Both the position numbers and the translations under genes were made by a program. A stretch of DNA of 64,000 nucleotides from Margaritifera margaritifera. Its lineage: Eukaryota; Mollusca; Bivalvia; Unionida; Margaritiferidae. The notes beneath the pieces were generated by a model, which was given only the letters and a program-made list of their open reading frames with translations, was not told the origin of the DNA and made no database searches. The stretch covers positions 1,985,001 through 2,049,000 of the forward strand of contig JAQPZY010001684.1 in NCBI GenBank assembly GCA_029931535.1. Direction: 5' to 3'. Shown one piece after another: positions 57,968-64,000 of this stretch (position 1 is its first letter; every line of letters begins with the position of its first letter).

Positions 57968-60900
57968 GTATTGTGAAATTTAGTTAATTTGATGGGATAA
58001 TTGATCTTACCTTAGAGTGTTACTGTACATCATATTTTCTACACGGAACAAAAACATGATTATTTTCAATAGACACACTACTAGTGCTTGACTCTCCTGA
58101 AAGTTTGTTCAAACTATACTGTATAACTTTTGCTTTTGGCGAACTGAAATCTTACTAAGATTCTTAGCAGTTTGTCTTTCACTTAAGATATATTGGCATT
58201 CGCTTCAGTATGTACAATATGGAAGAGTTTTAGTTACCATAAGATTTTGTAGTATATAATTATCATATTCATCGCAGTATATAAATGTATCATGACCTCT
58301 AATTTATAATGGAAATAATTCTATACTTGGACAAGATCTTGTGCTTCCTAGACCAACAAGTTGTTATGCGGACACTTTTTTTATTATTTTCTGACACTAC
58401 CAGCTGTGGCAAAGAACAACCATGCAAGCTACAATTCAGTGGTGGATGGTCTGCATGCATGTGCATGGCATACGAGTTCACCAGCAGCAGGACTGATAGG
58501 TGGTCAGTTCTGAGAGGGATTTCAGTATAAACAGTGAATATTTTGAAAAGATTTGATGCATTGGATCCCAGTGTCAGATACTCTGAACCATTAAAAGGCT
58601 AATCATTTGATACAAGGAAATAATTTGGGCTCAAACATGGGACCAGCCTTATTCTAGACAGGTGCTAAAGGCTACCACTTGAGCTATCTGAGCCAATGCA
58701 CTTAGTAACCTGATCATGCACCTAGTAACCTGATCATGCAAGATGTGTTATGTTGGGGAAGATATAGTTGCCATCAGAATGTAAACTTGGGTCTTGTCCT
58801 TTTACATTGCAGTATGGCATATATTCCACTAGACTAAAATATCCACACCTGCTAGGCTGGGTAGTAATTGACCTCATATACCTCAACCACAACACTTCTT
58901 CCTCTTAATTTAAAATTCATCCTTGAGTATCACCCAACAATATTGACAGCTAATGAGAGCTGGTCAGTCCCCAGAAAGTAAATGGAAAGGGAAATAGGTT
59001 GATTGGGGTCAATTTGGGTTAATAACATACCATATTGTTTATATATATAGTGACCAATGAAGCATATTACTATAAATGGATAATATAATTATATAAATCC
59101 TTTGTTGAAAAACTAAATGAATTTTGTAGCTGTCTCAAGGAGCCAAAAATGGCAGTTATCAAAAAGAAGACATGACGTATGTTGCACTCTGTACATTTGG
59201 GCACTGCTCACGGGTAGAAAATAATGGTCACCCATCTGGAAAATAATGTTTTACATGTAAAGCTGCTGCAACAAATGTTTTTACTTTTTAACAAAACAAT
59301 GAAAGAAAATGATAATGGAAGCTCTATGAAGTCATAGTAGAGCTAGAGTAATTGGAAATAATTTGCTGGTGCCATAATTGAAATGCTAAGTGAGATCCAA
59401 AGAAAAAGTTGGGAAAAAATTTGCTTGTGCCAACATTGAGAGTAAAATTTATAATTTTGTTCAAACATGAATCATTAAGACAGTAGTTTATGTATTGGAT
59501 TCATGAAGTTCATACCATATTATCTATCCAGCATTCTGAGGTTACCCCAAAACTTTTCCCCATGATGTAGGATTTTGGTACATGTACATGGTTTAGTATA
59601 TGTACACTTTGCCAAATTATTTTTATAAAGCATCTGTTGCTATTATGCACCCTAAGTTGCCCATTTTGATGAATTAAATAACTAAAAAGTTTAATTCTGG
59701 TTTCATATTACTTTGTAAAGATTCTTTTAATTGACTACAACTTTTTGAATCATCATTCCTTAATATCAATTCAGTTTTGTGTGTGGTGGCTTTCAAGCAA
59801 GCTTAACAAAAACATCTGCAGATGATTCAAATTACACTCTGTCTTAACACTCTGCTAACAAAAACAGGATCTACCTTCATTTATTTTTTATTTTACCAAT
59901 ACTCTATGGCTGTCATCAATGCCATATTGGTCTGTTGTACCCATGGGCAATACCAGTTTCTGATAATGGCCAAAGGTCTAAATCCCAGTGTGAATGGGCC
60001 CCAGTCCCAAAGTACAATATTTCAAAATCATGCAGAATTCCCAATTTCTGCAATTTACTCATGAAAATTCTGTATACAATATAGTTTTATTCCCCCAAAA
60101 TTATGGACCTAGGCACCATTTGTAATCACCCAAAAAGAATCACTAAACTAACTAAACGCTTAATTGATATAGAGGCTGGTTTTCCAAGTAATTGTATTCT
60201 TATGTCTCAATCAATCATTTGGTTAGGTCAGTTATTCATGTTCTGTTTTTTTCAGACTCATTCTATCCTGAAGGATTTTGATGTGTTTTGGAATCAGAAG
60301 TTGGGGACAGGGATAAGTGGACCAGTGCGGTAACAACAAGCTATTACATCAATATGCATAAATATTTGATCTGTTACATTGAATTGCATAATACTTTAAT
60401 GAGATGATAGGGAGGGAGCTCCCCTCTTCTGCTGCTGAGATCTCCCCTCAGCCTTTAGTGTTTTCATCACTGCCTTGCTAGGCCTCCCTTCTGCATTTGT
60501 ATCGGGCTCTGCCCTCAGGAATTCTTTCTTGAAACTGTTCTCTTCTTTTTAAGTTTATATTTTATGTTGATTTAATGAAAGATAAACACCATAAATGAAT
60601 GTGCTTTTTTCAGCTCTTACTTCCAAAAAAGATGGCTGTAGAAAATGCCTTGCGGGAGGGGGAGGGGAGAAGGGGACCTTTATTGTAAAAGGCTTCCAAC
60701 TGTAGAAATACCTGGCTGGAGCACTGTTATGTGTATGTGCAGAATGATCAAAGGATAGAACAACTCTTTGCATTACAGAATGTTGAGTTTCAAAAATATT
60801 CTTTGTTTTTATGCTTGTATACATTTTTTTATGTTTTTGCATTTAGCTCAGTATGACACTGCTGTATGTGCAGTCATGCAACTTGATGGGTGCATTCATC

Positions 60901-62325
60901 TTGGAAGGTACTGTACTTACTCACCACAGGCTAAAGTAGGTTACAGTGACCTACATTTCATGCTCAATTGATTATGTCAAGTATTAGCATTTAGCTCCCT
61001 TTCTCTGACACTTGTATGTACAGTATTGAAACTTGATGAGTGTATTTATTTTGGATGGTCTACTCACCACAGGTAAAAGTACATGTAGGTGACAGTGACC
61101 ATCATTTTATGTTCCAATGATTAAATTAAGTTTTGCATTAGTTAATTTTCTCAAACTGTTGTATGTAGAGTTATGAAATTTGATGGGTGCACTTATTCAT
61201 CTTGGAGAGTGGTATTCACTAAGGGCAAAATAGGACAGTGACTTTTTTTTCATGCTCCAGTGATTACATTAAGGTTTTGCATTTAGCTCAGCTGTTTTGA
61301 CACTGTTGTATGTACAGTCATGAAACTTAATTGACATATTCATTTTGTCTTATCATTTATATTATCATTTATTAGTTTCATAATATCATATCATAACAAC
61401 TTTATCTCACACTCTCAAATAAAACCCCAACTGGAAACATCAATTTAAACTGTATTGCAAAGTCACTGATTGCTGTAAAGTCCTTGCAGTCATGTGATAA
61501 ATGGAATATTGTCTTGTGTTCTTCACACATGAAATAATGCTTTCTGCACAGTAAGTTTGGTTCAAGACCACATACCTTGAGCAAAGGTCCAGATCATTGA
61601 GACTCATTGGTCAGTAATCTCCAGAGTCAACCATTCCCTGTGATTGAGTTTAAACTGTTAAAAGAGAAATTCAAAAGCACATGTTTATGCAAGAAAATAC
61701 TCATATGTCCAGGTAAATATTTCACCTATTGACTTGCAAATTTTACTTAAATTTCTGAACAAGTGCATTCTACCTGACAAACTGTCTACCCAAATACTTT
61801 TGTCTCATTTATCTGTCTCTTACTTTCCTTATTTCTCTCAGAAAGTATAGAGTTCAAGAGGTTACCAACAGAGATACGGGTGAGCAGAAAGGGAGGTTTT
61901 TATCACTCAATATCTTGTCCAGTGGTCTATCAAAAATATTTGTAAAACATTGAATACCTTTTACTTCTTAGTAACTTGCTTCTGATAATTTTAAATATGA
62001 CCAAAGTTCATAACTTTTAGAAAGCAACCAAAGAATGCAGATAGAACTTCTCTTTATGTTAGGCTAAAAAATGCATGCAGTACCACTTTAATATTTCATA
62101 AATTTTATACATGATGAACTCTTGTTTAAAATTCTAAGTTTTTGTTCACAGGCCATGTGTGAAGAAGTCAAGCAAAGAAAGGTTTGCTCTAAAGTGTGTA
62201 CCTGACAATCCAAGATCTCGGACTGAGGTTAATCTTCATGTCATGTGTAGTGGCCATCCTAATGTGGTCCAGGTGTTGGATGTGTATGCCAATGATCTAC
62301 AGCTTCATGAGGGCGAGCCTAGAAA
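57935..62325 (+). CDS. MAPKAPK5: MAPKAPK5 (PRAK), first three coding exons, continues beyond window
   Basis: Exons 57935-57967, 60256-60329 and 62152-62325 join in matching phases (0, then 2, then 2 out) with GT-AG junctions to give 93 codons plus two bases. The product is the N-terminal lobe of a MAP-kinase-activated Ser/Thr kinase, activated in vertebrates by p38 and ERK3/ERK4. The glycine loop reads LGTGISGPVR (residues 27-36), an unusual form shared with MAPKAPK5. Other features are FALK with the ATP-anchoring Lys50, TEVNLH with the helix-C Glu61, and HPNVVQVLDVYAN. The catalytic loop, DFG and C-terminal exons lie to the right of the window. The start is fixed by MAEGRSSPRIK directly before a donor. 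It is head to head with USP30. Confidence 0.92.
58560..58692 (-). mobile_element. tRNA-like SINE or tRNA relic (MAPKAPK5 intron 1)
   Basis: In complement, tagctcaagtggtagc (A-box with one extra base) and catgtttgagccc (B-box-like) lie about 40 bases apart within 58629-58692. Acceptor-stem pairing is not evident. A two-copy word cctgatcatgcac... adjoins at 58693-58740. Confidence 0.45.
58741..60255. other. MAPKAPK5 intron 1, nothing recognised
   Basis: AT-rich. Short ORFs such as 59822-60064 lack recognisable motifs or splice context. Confidence 0.4.
60256..60329 (+). CDS. MAPKAPK5: MAPKAPK5 exon 2 (glycine loop)
   Basis: After gtttttttcag, 24 codons plus two bases reading THSILKDFDVFWNQKLGTG then ISGPV, donor GTAACAAC. 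The SIL-W-QKLG-GISGPVR pattern is specific to MAPKAPK5. Confidence 0.93.
60845..61345 (+). repeat. Dispersed repeat of about 150-bp units (MAPKAPK5 intron 2)
   Basis: Three units share catttagctcagt, gacactgttgtatgtacagt, atgaaacttgatgggtg, cattcatcttgga, ctcaccacaggtaaaagta and acagtgaccatcattt. They decay towards the right end. Confidence 0.75.
62152..62325 (+). CDS. MAPKAPK5: MAPKAPK5 exon 3 (ATP lysine, helix C)
   Basis: After ttttgttcacag, 57 codons plus two bases; contains CVKKSSKERFALK and RTEVNLHVMCSGHPNVVQVL. Donor AGAAA followed by GTAATT is weak but the phase fits. Confidence 0.92.
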
Positions 62326-62538
62326 GTAATTAAAGTGTGAAGCAATGGAACTCACCCACATACACACTGTATTACTGCACCATATGGCATCTTGTACTAT
62401 GGACCTCTTGGTTCACTGTTTAGAAGTTTTGCTTACATGTTTTCTTCTGAAACACAGACCCATTCTTTAAATCTCATAGTACACTCATGCCATCTAACAA
62501 CAGACAAAAGTGATGGGTGAGTTCGATTAGTTCCATTT

Positions 62539-62697
62539 CAGTTGTCTGGGGCCATAATGAAAACTTGTTGGGTCTATATGATGACTATTTACAGTTGTCC
62601 AGGGCCATAATGAAAACTTGTTGGGTCTATATGATGACTATTTACAGTTGTCCAGGGCCATAATGAAAACTTGTTGGGTCTGTATGATAACTATTCA
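62539..62697 (+). repeat. 53-bp tandem repeat, three copies
   Basis: Unit gttgtccagggccataatg, aaaacttgttgggtctat, atgatgactatttaca; exact 53-base spacing (62541, 62594, 62647). Lies 210 bases beyond MAPKAPK5 exon 3. Confidence 0.93.
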
Positions 62698-62699
62698 CT

Positions 62700-62760
62700 C
62701 TTGTGTAACCACAAACAGTGTAGACCCAGTTCTGCAAATGCAAAATGATCTAGACTATCC
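62700..62760 (+). repeat. Foldback-family fragment
   Basis: The run aaccacaaacagtgtagaccc, gttctgcaaatgcaaaatga resembles one arm of the foldback elements. The other arm is absent. Confidence 0.5.
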
Positions 62761-62774
62761 ACATCACATTCTTA

Positions 62775-62864
62775 CAGATTTAACAAGACTGTTATAGTCC
62801 TTCTGCTATATTAGTTTTTAGATTTAACAAGACTGTTACAGTCCTTCTGCTATATTAGTTTTTA
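62775..62864 (+). repeat. 45-bp tandem repeat, two copies
   Basis: agatttaacaagactgtta followed by cagtccttctgctatattag and ttttt is present twice with one substitution. Confidence 0.9.
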
Positions 62865-63384
62865 GCTCATCCGGCCAAATGTCATATGATGTCATACATG
62901 TAGTCACATGTTATGTGCAGAAGTAATATTACTTTCATAATTTATGGACATATACAAAGCAAAATGTCTAGTGTTATTTCTGTGACTTTAACATAAAGTT
63001 CAAGAGGTATTTTGCCAGTGAAATAAATTTACTTAATAGGTATCATGTGGTTTTTTTTTTCTTGCCTTGAACGGTGAGAGATATGTGTTAAGGTTTCTGT
63101 GTTAAAGATTTAGAAAGTCATATCTATCTTCTACAGACAGTTACTATGTTCACATTTGAAACTTGAATGTAATGTCACTATATGCCTAAAGTTTGTACCA
63201 CAATATACTAGGATTTCCTGTTCATCTGCATGAGCAGAAATCAACATCATCATATAACCATTTGTAGACAATAATTGTTATTATTTTCTGACCTTACTAG
63301 TTTGATTAGACAGTGAAAAGCATCAGCACAAAAGTCAGTAAACCAACAAGTTGTTCTCGTGCCACTTAAGCCAGGTGTATTTAA

Positions 63385-63480
63385 GAAATGAACTTCATAT
63401 ATATTGATTACACACTGCATGAATGGTCATAATGAAGCAAAGACTGTTCATGCATAGTGTATAATTGATTTTCAAACTTC
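63385..63480. repeat. Imperfect inverted repeat (hairpin)
   Basis: attgattacacactgcatga and the complement of tcatgcatagtgtataattga pair over about 28 bases around a loop rich in aatgaagcaaag. It may be an old foldback element. Confidence 0.6.
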
Positions 63481-64000
63481 ATGAATCCTGTAAAATATGA
63501 AGTTCAATTCTTATAATTATTACAAATAGTTATAAAAATAATAGTGAATCTTAAGATATAAATAACATGTATATTTTAATCATTGTTTTCAAATATTGTC
63601 AAAGTGCATGAATACATAAGTTGTCTGGTGCCATGAACTAAAAACTTATTGTTTTCTGTGTCACAAGATGCAATTTTAACCAGTCTAAATGCTTCTTACA
63701 AAGCCTTGGTAAAAATATGTAATTTTTATGTTATGGTGTTGTCTGTCTTGTCATCCATCAGCAGTCTAATGAAGACGTACTTCCAAGACACAGCGATGTC
63801 CACCATTATTACCCTTTGGCAGGTTCACTTACGGTTTCAAACTGATTTTATGAAGAAAATAATGCAAGCACAGCAGTTCAAATCTTCAAAATACATATTT
63901 AGAAAGACCTATCAATGATTCTATTCTTAAAACACAAATTGTTATTTACATATAGCTGATTTAGTTTTGAAACAAAAGTTAAGTTTTCATCATCAAATGA
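63481..64000. other. MAPKAPK5 intron 3, no exon recognised
   Basis: An 89-codon ORF at 63649-63918 shows no kinase motif and is unlikely to be an exon. The next MAPKAPK5 exon must lie beyond 64000. Confidence 0.45.

Noticed and set aside
63649..63918. Fourth MAPKAPK5 exon
   Set aside because: The translation has none of the expected kinase residues after helix C, and the phase from the exon-3 donor does not fit.

Overview
The window is animal nuclear DNA: AT-rich, intron-bearing, with no prokaryotic signals and crowded with decayed mobile elements. Conserved gene content, tRNA-headed SINEs, foldback elements and dispersed tandem-unit repeats of the type common in clams and oysters point to a lophotrochozoan, most likely a bivalve mollusc. 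That placement is inference. Two genes can be built exon by exon with consistent splice phases. On the minus strand, 57652 down to 24404, lies a complete eight-exon USP30 orthologue. It encodes 491 residues, carries one N-terminal membrane anchor, and keeps the Cys-His-Ser catalytic set of this mitochondrial deubiquitinase. Head to head with it on the plus strand, starting at 57935, are the first three coding exons of a MAPKAPK5 (PRAK) kinase that runs off the right edge. The 282 bases between the two start codons are presumably a shared bidirectional promoter. A possible first exon of a natriuretic-peptide-receptor-like protein lies at 5460-5733 on the minus strand. Layout: 1-3300 holds a broken Polinton/adintovirus-type family B DNA polymerase. 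3.6-15 kb is mostly unique sequence with one SINE, several short minisatellites and a dead mariner transposon. 15.2-18.0 kb is an 18-bp satellite split by a 2.26-kb hAT-like element. 19.5-22.4 kb is an unusual 2.9-kb degenerate array of about 89-bp units. 24.4-57.65 kb is USP30. Its introns are built largely of repeats: modular arrays of about 145-160 bp, a 58-bp minisatellite of about 24 copies, TA-flanked foldback elements, tRNA-derived SINEs, a DIRS-type RNase H relic, two further hAT relics, a short near-perfect palindromic insertion and a decayed copy of USP30 exon 2. 57.9-64 kb is the 5' part of MAPKAPK5, with repeats in its introns. No previously undescribed multi-gene system is evident. 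The most notable structures are the nested mobile elements with readable ends, a minisatellite that appears to have grown inside a foldback element, the exon-2 relic and the divergent USP30-MAPKAPK5 pair. All family assignments come from reading motifs by eye; no database search was run.
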